Notes: generated from the sequence alone by a model not told the origin. 64,000 nucleotides of DNA from Peromyscus leucopus (GCF_004664715.2 NC_051073.1:60621379-60685378); one strand, 5' to 3'. Shown: positions 41,330-51,512, counted from the first letter of the stretch. A program made the numbers and translations.

Positions 41330-41445
41330 CTGATAATAGCATGCTCCTGCAGTCTCCCAGGTGTTGGCATTTGCATTTTAATGGAGGCGGCTAATGCCTC
41401 CCGTGAAATGAGTGACTAATAGGTTATTTCAATTGCTCCTGGAGG
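41330..41445. promoter_or_regulatory. Candidate conserved noncoding element with an octamer
   Basis: A repeat-free block with ATTTGCAT at 41369-41376 (POU octamer) followed by TTTTAATGG, GGCTAATGCC and GTGACTAATAGG, i.e. clustered homeodomain-type cores. It lies about 9 kb upstream of Adcy5. Function is inferred only from motif clustering. Confidence 0.25.
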
Positions 41446-42160
41446 TGGATGGGAGACCCTTTGTTCCCCTGGCCCTTTGAAAGAAAGACCCTGCAGTCTC
41501 CGTACAGGGCCTGCAACCCGGCTGCCTTTGAACTCCAGGGCCCACATCCCGCCCGCCCTGGCGGAGCTTTAACTGCATCTCTTCCTCCTGGAAATCTGGA
41601 AACATCCCAATGACTCATTGATTCTTCCAACATTGATTCCCCGGGTGCAGAGAAGACTGCTGGGTAGAGTGGAGTTGGAGGAGCCCAAAAAAGCTTCAGA
41701 AGATGCCACCCCAAGAAGTTAGAGCCAAGGGATTCACAGAGAGCTGTAAGCATGGTTGGCTCTGGATCACAAATGGGCCATGCTGCTTATGCCCAGTGGT
41801 TCTGGGGCGATCCAGACAAGAGGTAGCAAATTAATAGGAAAAAAATATTCCTGTGTATCACGGTGATCTAGAAAAGCTTGGAAGGGGGCGTGTGAGGGAG
41901 CCTCAAAGTAGACATAGAAGTTAGATACAGAAACAAAAACAAAACAAAACAAAACCAACCACATCTCTCATCTTAAAGGGATAAGAGATCATTTATCCTG
42001 GAGCCATTTGAAGTGACCATGGCCCGGGAATATAGATTTAGGTTACCGCAGACTTCATATTCTAACACGTAAGCAGTTTCATGAGGTTTTTGTAGTTTTA
42101 CGGAATAAAAAGGTTATAAAGTGAATTTAAAATGTGTTGGTGGATCAGAAGACAGAGGCA
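41446..42160. other. Unique upstream sequence
   Basis: An AAAACAAAACAAAACAAAAC patch lies at about 41935-41955. Otherwise nothing recognised. Confidence 0.4.
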
Positions 42161-42335
42161 ATGTGGTGGTTTGAATGAGAACAGTCCCCATAGGCTCATA
42201 GATTTGAATGCTTGGTCACCGGGGAGCCGAACTGTTTGGAAGGCTTAGAAGGATTAGGAGGTGTGGCCTTGTTGGAGGAAGTGTGTCCCTGGGGGCGGGC
42301 TTTGAGGTTTCAAAAGTCCAAGCCAGGCCCTCAGT

Positions 42336-42394
42336 GTCTGTCTGTCTATCTATCTATCTATCTATCTATCAACTATCTATCTATCTATCCATCT
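42336..42394. repeat. (TCTA)n tetranucleotide repeat
   Basis: TCTG units pass into about ten TCTA units, broken once by TCAAC, within the ORR1 LTR. Confidence 0.95.
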
Positions 42395-42543
42395 GTTTGT
42401 GGATCAGGATGTAGAACTCTCAGCTACTGCTCCGGCACCTGCCTGCATGCCCCCATGCTCCCCACCATGACCATGACGATAATGAACTAAGTCTCTGAGA
42501 CTGTAATCAAACCCCCAGTTAAATGTTTCCTTTTATAAGAGTT

Positions 42544-42880
42544 GCCTTTGTGGTGAAACAGCATTTGAGAGGCCTTGGTGGGTTTGAGCCCAGGTACCCA
42601 ATGGGTGAGAGAGACATGCCATGCAGACGCGGCAGGTGGCCGTGTGGTGCAGTGGAAAGATGCTCACACTATGCAGACATGGCATCCACATGGAAAGTTT
42701 CATTATTAAAGGGGGAAGGGGAGAGGGAATAGAGAGAAGGAGGGAGAGAGAGGGAAAGAGGGGAGAGAGAGAGAGAGGAAGAAGAAGGGGGAAGGATTTT
42801 CTCTTAAAGGGACTTTATGTAAGATGACATCAGGACGCTGGGTGAGTCCCCAAGGGACGGGTCTGAATGCCAACAGCCTT
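42544..42880 (+). mobile_element. Nested solo LTR inside ORR1, exact 5-bp TSD
   Basis: The inserted element spans 42549-42875, from TGTGGTGAAACAGCATTTGA to CTGAATGCCAACA. GCCTT at 42544-42548 recurs at 42876-42880 and the ORR1 text is continuous once one copy is removed. It is 327 bp, has TG..CA ends and a GAGAGAGGGAAAGAGG purine tract. I do not recognise the family. Confidence 0.85.
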
Positions 42881-42997
42881 GGTCATGGTGTCTCTTCACA
42901 GCATTAGAGCAGTGACTAAGGCAGACAGGCACAGTGGAATGGGGAGGAGGTTTAGTTCTTGGACTGGCGGAAGCTAGTATTCTGTTAAGTTAATAGC

Positions 42998-43234
42998 CTC
43001 TAGGACAGTGATTCTCAACCTGTGGATCTCAAACCATTGGGGTCAAGTGACCCTTTCCCAGGGGTCTCCTAAGATGACTGGAAAACATAGTTGTTCACAT
43101 TATGATTCATAACAGCAGCAAAATTAGTTATGAAGCAACAGCAAAAATAATTTTATGGTTGGGGGTCACCACAACATGAGGAACTGTATTAAAGGGTCAC
43201 AGCATTAGGAAGGCTGAGAACCACTGGTCTAGAA
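42998..43234. mobile_element. URR1-type hAT-Charlie transposon with 8-bp TSD
   Basis: The element spans 43006-43226: CAGTGATTCTCAACCTGTGG at the left and GGCTGAGAACCACTG at the right form terminal inverted repeats; inside is AATAATTTTATGGTTGGGGG. Flanks CTCTAGGA and GTCTAGAA agree at six of eight positions and fit the hAT preference for NTCTAGAN. Confidence 0.9.
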
Positions 43235-43249
43235 GTTTTTATTTATTAT

Positions 43250-43305
43250 GCCAAGATGTTAGTGCTGGGATTAAAGACATGTGCCACCACCACTTAGCTG
43301 GGTCC
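43250..43305 (-). mobile_element. B1 fragment
   Basis: GTGCTGGGATTAAAGACATG and CCACCACCACTTAGCTGGG match the reverse-complement B1 head. Confidence 0.75.
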
Positions 43306-43559
43306 ATTCTTAAATTCATTTATTAGTGAAGCTAAGAACCCCAAGAGGAGACCCCGATTTTCCTAGTATCATCTGGCAACCATGAAGGGACACTCCCTAT
43401 TAGCTGTAGGGGTGGCAGAAGCTAGTGGGCCACTCACTCATCATCTCAAAAGTTTTACCTAATAGTCACAAAATGTTCGAAACGAAGGTGGGTAGGGAAT
43501 GGCTATTGAGGGGATGAAGGGTAACTCAAGAGAGTTGAGTTTTCTTCTTTTTTTAGACT

Positions 43560-43745
43560 TAAAAATGGATCCTTATTCCAGCAGTCAGGAGGCAGAGGCA
43601 GGTGGATCTCTGTGAGTTCAAGGCCAGCTTTGTCTACAGAGCGAGTTCCAGGATAGCTAGGGCTGTTACACATGGAAACCCTGTCTCAAAAAAAAAAAAA
43701 AACAAAACAAAACAAAAAACCCCAAACAAACAAACAAACAAAAGA
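43560..43745 (+). mobile_element. B1 SINE, 5'-truncated
   Basis: TCCAGCAGTCAGGAGGCAGA, GTGAGTTCAAGGCCAGCTTT and GAAACCCTGTCTCAAAAAAA with a long A and ACAAA tail. Confidence 0.9.
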
Positions 43746-46694
43746 AACATACATATTGGTTATACATTTAGTAATTAGATTAAATAACAATCATTTGCCA
43801 GTCTCAGTAAGAAGAGTGGTCTTGTGTCTATTGGGGACAGTTTGTTCTTAGGTCTTCATTCTGGGTTTTGTGAACCTCTTTCAAAGTCTTCTTGGTGCCT
43901 CGAGATCCCCTGTCCCCAGCTTTAGAAGCCTGGTCTATGCTTTGCTAAGATATATCTGGTTTGGCTCCCTGGCCAGGCTAATGGATGAAAACCCATTATC
44001 AGAAAATCTGCTACAATCCCCACCCTGGGATATTGCTGCCTCTTCAGGCTGCTTGACTAACATGGCGCCTTGCCTCCTCCCAAACCGAACGAGCTCTGCC
44101 GAGAGTGGACACAGCAAGGAAGCCAGCCAGAACCTTGCTAGCTGGCAGACACTCGTCTCAAGCAAATGTAATTAAAGGCAGCAGCAAGTAAGTGCCTATT
44201 AATTTTTCATTAGAAAAGTCAAAGGCAACCTTCTTGGAAGGCGGCGTCATTGAACTTCAGGTTTGGTGGTCAAAGTCTGGGTTTCCCCACAGTGGAAAGG
44301 CTTGCTCCAGAAGTGCACACATACACTCACACGGGAAGCCCACAGCTTCCTACTAAGCACAGGAGAGGAAGAATCGGAGGCCAGGACCCTGACCTCTTTC
44401 TTCAGAGGCCGTTCTTCTCCATCCTGTGCCCATGTATCTTAACAATTACTGTATGGACCTGGTACCAGACGTCAGTGCCCCAAACTCTGCCTCCTTCAAT
44501 TATGTTTACATATCACCTAATAGTTTGAGCCCTATTTTAGATGTAGGGGGAGGGGAGAGGTTACTATTAAAAGCTCTCGAGAGAGAGCCTACTCCCTAAG
44601 ATGTTTGCTCCCTAAATGAAGGACGGGGGTGCGTTCTTTGGTAAGAAGAGGGAAGCAGGTGGGGAGCACTTTGGTGGTAGCAGCTGGCTCCTGCAGGGCC
44701 GACTGCGAGCATCACTGCCAGCCCAGCTCTCCTCTTCCTCCTCATACCTCCTTACTAACACTCTCCACCTCATAGAAAAGAGCGCATCCACACAGAAGTG
44801 GCTTCAGCGGATGAGCACTAAACTAGGAGTCAGCTTGCTGCCAAAACCCCTTCTCTGGGGGAGATGCTCTCATCCCCTACCCTTCTCCTAAGGTCCCAGT
44901 GACAAACTGAGACACAATTCCATCAGAGTTCCCTGGGTGAAACTAGTGAGTTTTTTTTTTTCTTCTTTTTTTTTCATTTATCCTTACAGAGCATAAGTGA
45001 GGGGTTACTTACTGAAGTGTGGGGTCCTTCCCCACTGAAGGCTACATTGGAAAGTCTTTACCCTGTGGGGATGCTCACTCACTTTCCCATAGTCCATAGA
45101 TGGAACGCCCACCTCCTGCAGACTTCCCTGATTTATCTACTCCGGCCCCGCCCCAAGGCCACAAGCACACACAGGTGGTAGGGAGCAGCAGGAAGTTCAG
45201 GGGGAGCCAGCCTCACGTCCCTCTGCATTCCTCTATGAGGGGGTGTGAACAATCAACAGAGCCCAGCTGGGATGATCTTTTGCAAGTGGGCACAGCTGAG
45301 TGCCCCAGGATGGCAGTTGTTTGTCTCGGGATGATCCCGTACGACACAGCTCTCCTCAGTTCCAGCTGTTCGACCTCAGACAACGCACTGCACCTCCTGG
45401 ACCTGCAGAGCCACCAAGGATCCTTCCCATGATGGATTGTTACCAGGAGGAGGATAATGATGGCAAGTCCTTTTCAAATGATCCCTCTTATGTCGAGTGG
45501 GAAACATTCTTAATAATAGCGAATGAATAAATTCACTCTTCGCAGATCCAAATGTTTGTCTCCTAGGCTGGAATGAGGTACAGTTCTGGGTCTTCAGCTC
45601 TTGCATACATTTATAGAGGACTGTGATAAATATTTTCATGTCTGTGCTGCATGGGTACCACTCCTCTAGTAGCCTGGAGATCTGCGCTTTCATCTTCTGG
45701 GTTCAAAGCAGAGCCTCCAGGGCCTTGAAGATGAAGTCTCTGGTTCTCTGAGACCTTCCGGCTTCCAGGATGCGGACAGCCGGCAGCCTGCCTGCCTGCC
45801 TACTGGCGAATTGTGCTGTGTCCTCCTGCAGGCGTGGGTGGTGATTAGAGTGGCCCGGAGGGGGCCAGAGTGGTGCTAAGTGTTCTTTCTCTTCTCACTG
45901 ACCTCTCTGCTTAGCCTTGGAGTGGTCCTGCCCAGGCTGTGCATAGCTGGCTCTGCCTCTGTGATGGGCAACTGGCAAGCCAGGCTGGGTAAGACTGCTG
46001 GGGCTGGCTGACCTTCCCCAAACCCAGATAATCTCTCTCCCTGGCAACAGGCTAGGCTACCAAGGGACTGTGACAGATTGCAAAATCCTGGGGCTGGGCT
46101 TTCTAGAATTACTTTAAACAAGAAAATAATATTGATCCTTCACGTTTCTATCATGTTTTAAAAAAGAAAGCAGTGCTTAAAAACTGTCCAAGGAGGGGGC
46201 AACCCTGGGATTGTCTGGTGGAGACTGACCCAGGTGAATGAGAAAAGACCTATTCTTGTTTGCTCATAATATGGAGACAATTAGGAGAAATAATTTCCCC
46301 TATATAGATGAAGATATACAAAAGAAAGCAGTGATGTAACTTAAGATTCCACAGAAATAGGAGCATTTGAAATGGTCATTTCAAAGTGTGCAAAGAGAAT
46401 GAGATCAAAGGGCCTGGCAGTTTGCCTGGTGAACCTGAGACCCTGGCGCGGGGACACATTGGATTCTTAGTCTCGTGGCACATATGGGAAGATGCCCTAA
46501 TTTGCATATTGAAAAGGATGAGGAGGAAGAGGAGAAGGCGGTGCACGGCATGCGAAAAATGAGCATCCCTTTGAAAGGTTCTTTTTGTTGAGGATCATTG
46601 AACAAACGAGCAAATTTACCAGCTAGGTGTGGATGGGAACAGCACCTGCTCCGGGAAAGGCTCAGGAGGATTTACATATTCAAAGATAGAATCA
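43746..46694. other. Long repeat-poor upstream sequence
   Basis: Nearly 3 kb without a recognisable interspersed repeat. AT-rich homeodomain-like cores cluster at 44170-44260 (CCTATTAATTTTTCATTAG) and an octamer ATTTGCAT occurs at 46500-46507. Repeat depletion upstream of a developmental or neuronal gene can indicate regulatory DNA; no exon is recognised. Confidence 0.35.
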
Positions 46695-46890
46695 TCAAAT
46701 ACAGCCAGGGGGCTGCATGCAACCCACTGCCTGTTTTTGTAAATAAAGTTTTATTGAAACAGCCACATTAGCTATTGTCTCAGGAGCTTTTGCATGTGAT
46801 AAAAGACAGATCAGAATATCTATGAGAGATCATGTAGCCCATAAAGACTAAAGTCTTATAGTATCTGACCTTTGCCTAGCACCATGCACA
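46695..46890. mobile_element. hAT-Charlie (MER1-group-like) relic
   Basis: CTGCCTGTTTTTGTAAATAA, AGTTTTATTGAAACAGCCAC and GTAGCCCATAAAGACTAAAG match a widespread mammalian non-autonomous element with the CGCCTGTTTTTGTAAATAAAGTTT core, read in pieces. Confidence 0.65.
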
Positions 46891-47077
46891 CAAAAAATTA
46901 ACTCAAAAATTTGTTAGACCTAAATGTATAATGTGAAACTTCCAGAATAGAACAGAGAAGAAAATTTTTGAGTTGGTCAAAGATTTCCGTGACAAAACAC
47001 TAAAAGCATAATTTATCATTCTTTCCAACTCTTCAACATTATTAAACCACTTTAAATTTTTGTTTGTTTGTTTAGTA

Positions 47078-47236
47078 TAGGGGGCAGGCATGTGCCATGG
47101 TACACATATGGGGGTCAGAGGTCAACTTGAAGGAGCTGGTTCTTTCCTCCCCTCATGTGGGTCCCAGGGATTAAACTCAGGTCGTCAGCCTTGGTGGCAA
47201 CAACCTGTGCTTGCTGAACCATCTCACTGGCCCTCA
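47078..47236 (-). mobile_element. B3 SINE
   Basis: CATGTGCCATGGTACACATA, GGTCAGAGGTCAACTTGAAG and GAACCATCTCACTGGCCC are reverse-complement B3, preceded by a GTTTGTTTGTTT tail. Confidence 0.8.
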
Positions 47237-47271
47237 ACATTAAAAAATATGTAATATAATATAAATGTAAT

Positions 47272-47466
47272 ATGTATATATTATTTGTATGGGTGTTTTG
47301 CCTGGCACCAATGTCTTTGGGCCATGTGCCTGCAGTGGCCAGAAGAGGGCATCAGATCCCAAGACTGAAGTTACGCATGGTTGTGAGATACGATGGGGTT
47401 CTGGGAATTTAATCTTGGAAGAACAACCAGTGCTGTCTCAACTGCTGAGCCATCTCCCCAGGCCCC
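47272..47466 (-). mobile_element. B2 SINE
   Basis: GGCCAGAAGAGGGCATCAGA, GTTCTGGGAATTTAATCTTG and GCTGAGCCATCTCCCCAGGC match reverse-complement B2. Confidence 0.85.
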
Positions 47467-47509
47467 TCAACATCTTTGGATGAGTTAGACTTCACTAAAA
47501 CAAAAAACT

Positions 47510-48025
47510 CCTCGGCCAGATACAGTGGTTGTGCATGCTCGTTTTTATGTCAACTGGACACAAGCTAGAGTCATCAGAGAGGAGGGAGCCTCAGTTGAGA
47601 AAATGTCTTCTTAAGATCGGGCTGCAGGCAAGCCTGTAGGGCATTTTCTTTAATCACTGATGGATGTGGGTGGTGCCACCCCCTGGGCTGGTGGTCCTGA
47701 GTTCTATAAGAAAGCAGGTTGAATAAGCCATGAGGAGTAAGCCAGTAAGCAGCACTCCTCCATGGCCTCTGCATCAGCTCCTGCCTCCAGGTTCCTGCCC
47801 TGCTTGAGTTCCTGTCCTGACTTCTTTTGATGATGAACAGTGATATGGAAGTACTAGCCAAAAAAACCCTGTCCTCTCCAACTTGTTTTTCATGGTGTTT
47901 CAGCAGAGCAATAGAAACCCTAACTAAGACAGTAGTGTACACCTATGATCTCAGAACTCAAGGGAAAACAGGGAGGTCAAGAACACCCTGAGCTGCAAAG
48001 TGAGACTATCTCAACCAACAAGAGC

Positions 48026-48030
<5 letters not shown>
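47510..48030 (+). mobile_element. B1 SINE split by an LTR
   Basis: The B1 head (GGCCAGATACAGTGGT, ending 47529) continues after the LTR at 47932 with GTAGTGTACACCTATGATCT and GTGAGACTATCTCAACCAAC. The gap is exactly the inserted LTR. Confidence 0.7.
47525..47936 (+). mobile_element. Solo LTR, family A, inserted in a B1
   Basis: The LTR spans 47530-47931 (TGTGCATGCTCGTTTTTATG to CCCTAACTAAGACA). Flanks GTGGT (47525-47529) and GTAGT (47932-47936) are a 5-bp TSD with one change, both being B1 sequence. Confidence 0.88.

Positions 48031-48076
<46 letters not shown>
48026..48076. repeat. (AC)n microsatellite
   Basis: About 25 AC units grown from the B1 tail. Confidence 0.97.
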
Positions 48077-48077
<1 letters not shown>

Positions 48078-48286
48078 AGTCCTTATGCTGTGATCCTTTA
48101 ATACAGTTCCACATGTTGCGGTGACCCCCAGCCATAAAATTATTTTTGTTGTTACTTCATAACTGTAATTTTGCTACTGTTATGCATCATAATATAAATA
48201 TCTGTTTCCCTATGGTCTTAGGCAACTCCTGTGAAAGGGTCATTCGACCTCCAAAGGGGTTGTGACCCACAGGTTGAGAACCACTG
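48077..48286. mobile_element. URR1-type hAT-Charlie transposon, left end damaged
   Basis: Opposite orientation to the copy at 43006. It has GTGATCCTTTAATACAGTTC, CCATAAAATTATTTTTGTTG and the right end CACAGGTTGAGAACCACTG. The left inverted repeat has lost about 12 bases. Confidence 0.88.
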
Positions 48287-48297
48287 TTCTATACAGC

Positions 48298-48410
48298 TGC
48301 GGCTAGAACTAGAACTATATAACCAAGGTTGGCCTCAAACTCACAGAGATCCACCTGCCTCTGCCTCCCCAGCAAGGGGATTAAAGGTGTGCACCACCAT
48401 GCCTAGGCTC
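48298..48410 (-). mobile_element. B1 SINE
   Basis: GGCCTCAAACTCACAGAGAT, CCACCTGCCTCTGCCTCCCC and GATTAAAGGTGTGCACCACC match reverse-complement B1. Confidence 0.88.
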
Positions 48411-48560
48411 TTGCTGCTCTTCTCAAGGACCCAGCACCCATGTCAAACAGTTCACAACCCCCTGTAACATGAGCTCCGGGGGGATCAGACGCCTTTGGCC
48501 TCAGAGGGCATTTGTACTCACGTGAACATAACCCCCCCCACACACACACACAATTAAAAA
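48411..48560 (+). mobile_element. B2 SINE, 5'-truncated
   Basis: CTCTTGCTGCTCTTCTCAAG, CCAGCACCCATGTCAAACAG and TCACAACCCCCTGTAACATG are B2 body, followed by a C8 and CA tail. Confidence 0.75.
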
Positions 48561-48594
48561 TAAAACAAATCATTTTAAAAGACGTGGTTAAATG

Positions 48595-48812
48595 AGGGGC
48601 TGGGGAGATAACTCAGTATTTTCTGTGTATGCCTGAAGACCCGAGTTCAATTTCCAGTACCCACACAAAAAGTAGGCATGGTGACGCAGGCCCGTAGACC
48701 CAGCTCTGGGGAGCCAGAGACAGGCTGGTCACGGAGCTCGCTGGCCAACCAGCCTTGCTTCACTGGTCAACCCCAGGTCCCAGTAAGAGAGCCTGTCTCA
48801 AAAAAAGAAGCT
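48595..48812 (+). mobile_element. B3 SINE
   Basis: GAGGGGCTGGGGAGATAACT, GACCCGAGTTCAATTTCCAG, GGAGCTCGCTGGCCAACCAG and GAGAGCCTGTCTCAAAAAAA follow B3 order. Confidence 0.85.
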
Positions 48813-48838
48813 TGGACAACTCCTGGGGAACTGCACTT

Positions 48839-49117
48839 AAGGCTGACAAATTTTTTATTTATTTATTTTATTTTATTTTATTTTACAATACCATTCAGTT
48901 CTACATATCAGCCACGGGTTCCCCTATTCTCCCCCTCCCACACCCTCCCCTTACCCCTAGCCTACCCCCCATTCCCATCTCCTCTAGGGCAAATCCTCCC
49001 CCAAGGACTGTGATCAACCTGGTAGACTCAGTCCAGGCAGGTCCAGTCCCTTCCTCCCAGCCTGAGCCAAGTGTCCCTGCATAAGCTCCAGGTTTCAAAC
49101 AAGGCTGACAAATTTTT
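48839..49117 (-). mobile_element. 5'-truncated L1 insertion with 17-bp TSD
   Basis: The 245-bp insert (48856-49100) starts on the plus strand with a T-rich stretch (reverse poly-A) and contains ACAATACCATTCAGTTCTAC and GGTAGACTCAGTCCAGGCAG, a rodent L1 3' end. AAGGCTGACAAATTTTT at 48839-48855 is repeated exactly at 49101-49117. Confidence 0.92.
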
Positions 49118-49183
49118 AAGGAAACACAAATGGTGGAGGCTGAGGGTATAATTCAGTGAAACACAGGCCCTGGGGTCAGTCCT
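49118..49183 (+). mobile_element. ID SINE fragment
   Basis: GGCTGAGGGTATAATTCAGT and CAGGCCCTGGGGTCAGTCCT match ID with the middle shortened. Confidence 0.6.
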
Positions 49184-49184
49184 T

Positions 49185-49267
<83 letters not shown>

Positions 49268-49335
49268 CAGAGAGAGAGACAGAGAGAGAGACAGAGAGAC
49301 AGAGACACAGACAAAGACAGAGACAGAGAGAATGT
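49184..49335. repeat. (TG)n(GA)n(GACA)n compound repeat
   Basis: TG units (to about 49226) pass into GA units and then mixed GAGACA and GACAGA units. Confidence 0.95.
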
Positions 49336-49362
49336 CTTAAGTCTATAAAAAATTTTAAATTT

Positions 49363-49515
49363 GAAATAGCTAGCTGTGGTTGCTCACATCTTAAATTCCA
49401 GCTCTTGGGAGGCAGAGACAGGAGGATCCCTATGAGTTTGAGGCCAACTTGATCTACAGAATGAATTCCAGGCCAGGCAGGGCTACACAGCAAGACCTCA
49501 TCTCAAAACAACAAA
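49363..49515 (+). mobile_element. B1 SINE
   Basis: AGCTGTGGTTGCTCACATCT, AGCTCTTGGGAGGCAGAGAC and GGCTACACAGCAAGACCTCA. Confidence 0.85.
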
Positions 49516-49582
49516 GAAAAGCTAATAAATATATATTAAAATCTTGGCTATCAGTGAATTGTGCATCAAAATATGTTAAGAT

Positions 49583-49808
49583 CAGGGTGGAGAGATGGCT
49601 CAGCAGTTAAGAGCACTGACTGCTCTTCCAGAGGACCTGGGTTCAATTCCCAGCACCCACATGGTAGCTCAAATTCATTTATAAGTGCAGTTCCAGGGGA
49701 TCCAATGCCCTCTTCAGGCTTCTTTGGGCACCAGGTATGTATGTGGTACAATACAGACATGCATGCAGGCAAATCACCTACATACTAAAATAAAATAATT
49801 AAATTTAA
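49583..49808 (+). mobile_element. B2 SINE, well preserved
   Basis: GTGGAGAGATGGCTCAGCAG, TTAAGAGCACTGACTGCTCT and GTTCAATTCCCAGCACCCAC with a TAAAATAAAATAATT tail. Confidence 0.93.
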
Positions 49809-49825
49809 ATAAAAAATAAAAATGT

Positions 49826-50500
49826 TTATCTCTCCTCAGTCAGGATGGCTGTTATAGAAGGAAGGAAGGGAGAGGGGGAGAGAAGGAGAGAGGGAGGGAG
49901 GGAGGAAGAGGAGGAAGGGAGGAAGAATGAATGAACAAGCAGCAAAGGTTGGTGAGGATGTTGGACAAAGAAGGAACCCTGACTGCAGGTGGACATGTAA
50001 ATTAGTCCAGCCATGGAATATGGTCCATGATCCAGCTGTACTATCCGTGTGTTTATGTCCCAAAGAAGCAAAAGTCAATTTACTACAGGGCATGTTCATG
50101 TCCATTACTGCACTATCCACGATAGCCAAAATATGGAATCCACCTAGGTGCCCACCAACGGATGAACAGATAAAGAAAATGTGGGATATAAACACAGTGA
50201 AGTTTTATGTAATCATAAAAGAAAATGAAATTATGTTGTTTGCAGGAAAAATGGTTGGAACTGGAGATCCTCATTGTTAATGAAATAACCCAGACTCAGA
50301 AAGACAAGTGTCAGATGTTTGCTCTCTAATACAGAATCTAGGTGGGTGAAAAATAAATGAATAAAAGGACTTGAAAGTAAAAGCCTCAGGGATATGGAAA
50401 GGTAAAGGAGTTGGGATAAGAAAGGGAAGTAGAGGGGATAAATATGATCAGAGGACATTCTATCTATGTATAGAAATGTAATGGTGAAATCCCTATTTGT
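49826..50500 (+). mobile_element. L1 ORF2 end and 3' UTR fragment
   Basis: Landmarks in order: GTCAGGATGGCTGTTATAGA, GGTGGACATGTAAATTAGTC, ATAGCCAAAATATGGAATCC, ACGGATGAACAGATAAAGAA, GACTCAGAAAGACAAGTGTC and GATAAATATGATCAGAGGAC. These follow the 3' third of rodent L1. A GGAAGG purine tract has expanded at 49858-49925. Frames are broken; it is not functional. Confidence 0.85.
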
Positions 50501-50574
50501 ACAGCTTTTAAAAATTCAGTTGTATCTGTCCCAACATATAGATTTTCAATGTCATTCTTTCCTAAACAATAGTT

Positions 50575-50775
50575 TAAGCATTGTTTCTATGGCATTTGTA
50601 TTATATTAGGTAATATGACAAGAAGATTGTTTAAAGTATACAGGAGGCTATGCATAGTTCATATGCAAATACTTCCCCACTTACATTGGAGGACATGAGC
50701 ATCTATAGCTTTGGGTATCCATAGAATGTCTTGGAATTAAAACTCCATGGACATTGAGGGATAGTTGTATAAAAC
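50575..50775 (-). mobile_element. MER2-type (Tigger) DNA transposon fragment
   Basis: TACAGGAGGCTATGCATAGT, ATATGCAAATACTTCCCCAC and TTTGGGTATCCATAGAATGT with the terminal GAGGGATAGTTGTA match reverse-complement MER2. Confidence 0.65.
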
Positions 50776-51411
50776 GTGTCAAAATTGACCAAACTGGGCA
50801 ATTTATGTGTGCCAATTATAACTCAATAAAGCTATTCCCCCAGCCTGCTTTTAAAAATCTATTTTTTTCCCCCTAAGGAAGAAAAAAAAATCCTGCACTC
50901 TTCTTTAGACATTCTGTGTTGCAGGAAGCAGCCAGCTCACACCCAAGCTTTATATTCCTTATTCATACACAATAGGCTGTGACAGCCATTCTCTGTCTTC
51001 TAAAGACTTCTCTTCATTCTAGCCGACCACAGGTGATCATCCTGTTACCATTGTGTGATGTGAAGGACCAGGATGAGGTCTCCCGCTGCTCACAGGTCAC
51101 TCTTGCCTTCCCATCCAGTGAGGGGGAAGATACAATGTCACCATTTCATTTCCCCGAGCTGCTGTTGCTTGGCACCATATTGGTCTCAATCACTCTGTGG
51201 GTGAGAGTTAGTTTCAGAGAAGGAACCCCATCTCTCCAGGTGACTCAGAAAGGAATGCATTAGATAATTCTCAAGACGGATTTGAAAAGCAAGGTCTCAG
51301 CTGTTTCTGTATACAGAAATTTCTTCAGTGTGTGAGAAATGATCTTGCCATATAATATGAAATCCCATTAAAAGGAGCATCCATTCTGTGGTGGTTTTTC
51401 TCACAACACAT
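50776..51411. other. Unique upstream sequence
   Basis: Nothing recognised apart from an A/T-rich patch near 50815-50885. Confidence 0.4.
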
Positions 51412-51512
51412 CCATCCATCCTTCCTTCCTTCCTTCCTTCCTTCCTTCCTTCCTTCCTTCCTTCCTTCCTTTCTTTCTTTCTTTCTTTCTTTCTCTCTTT
51501 CTTTCTTCCTTT
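51412..51512. repeat. (CCTT)n(CTTT)n pyrimidine tract
   Basis: About 14 CCTT units followed by CTTT units; a mirror-repeat pyrimidine tract able in principle to form H-DNA. Confidence 0.95.

Larger units (their letters stand above)
42162..42927 (+). mobile_element. ORR1-type MaLR LTR, interrupted by another LTR
   Basis: It starts TGTGGTGGTTTGAATGAGAA, runs through GATTAGGAGGTGTGGCCTTG and TTGAGGTTTCAAAAGTCC, breaks at 42548, and resumes at 42876 with GCCTTGGTCATGGTGTCTCT to GTGACTAAGGCAGACA. These are ORR1 landmarks. Flanks GGCAA (42157-42161) and GGCAC (42928-42932) form a likely 5-bp TSD with one change. A (TCTA)n tract at about 42336-42394 has expanded inside it. Confidence 0.88.
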
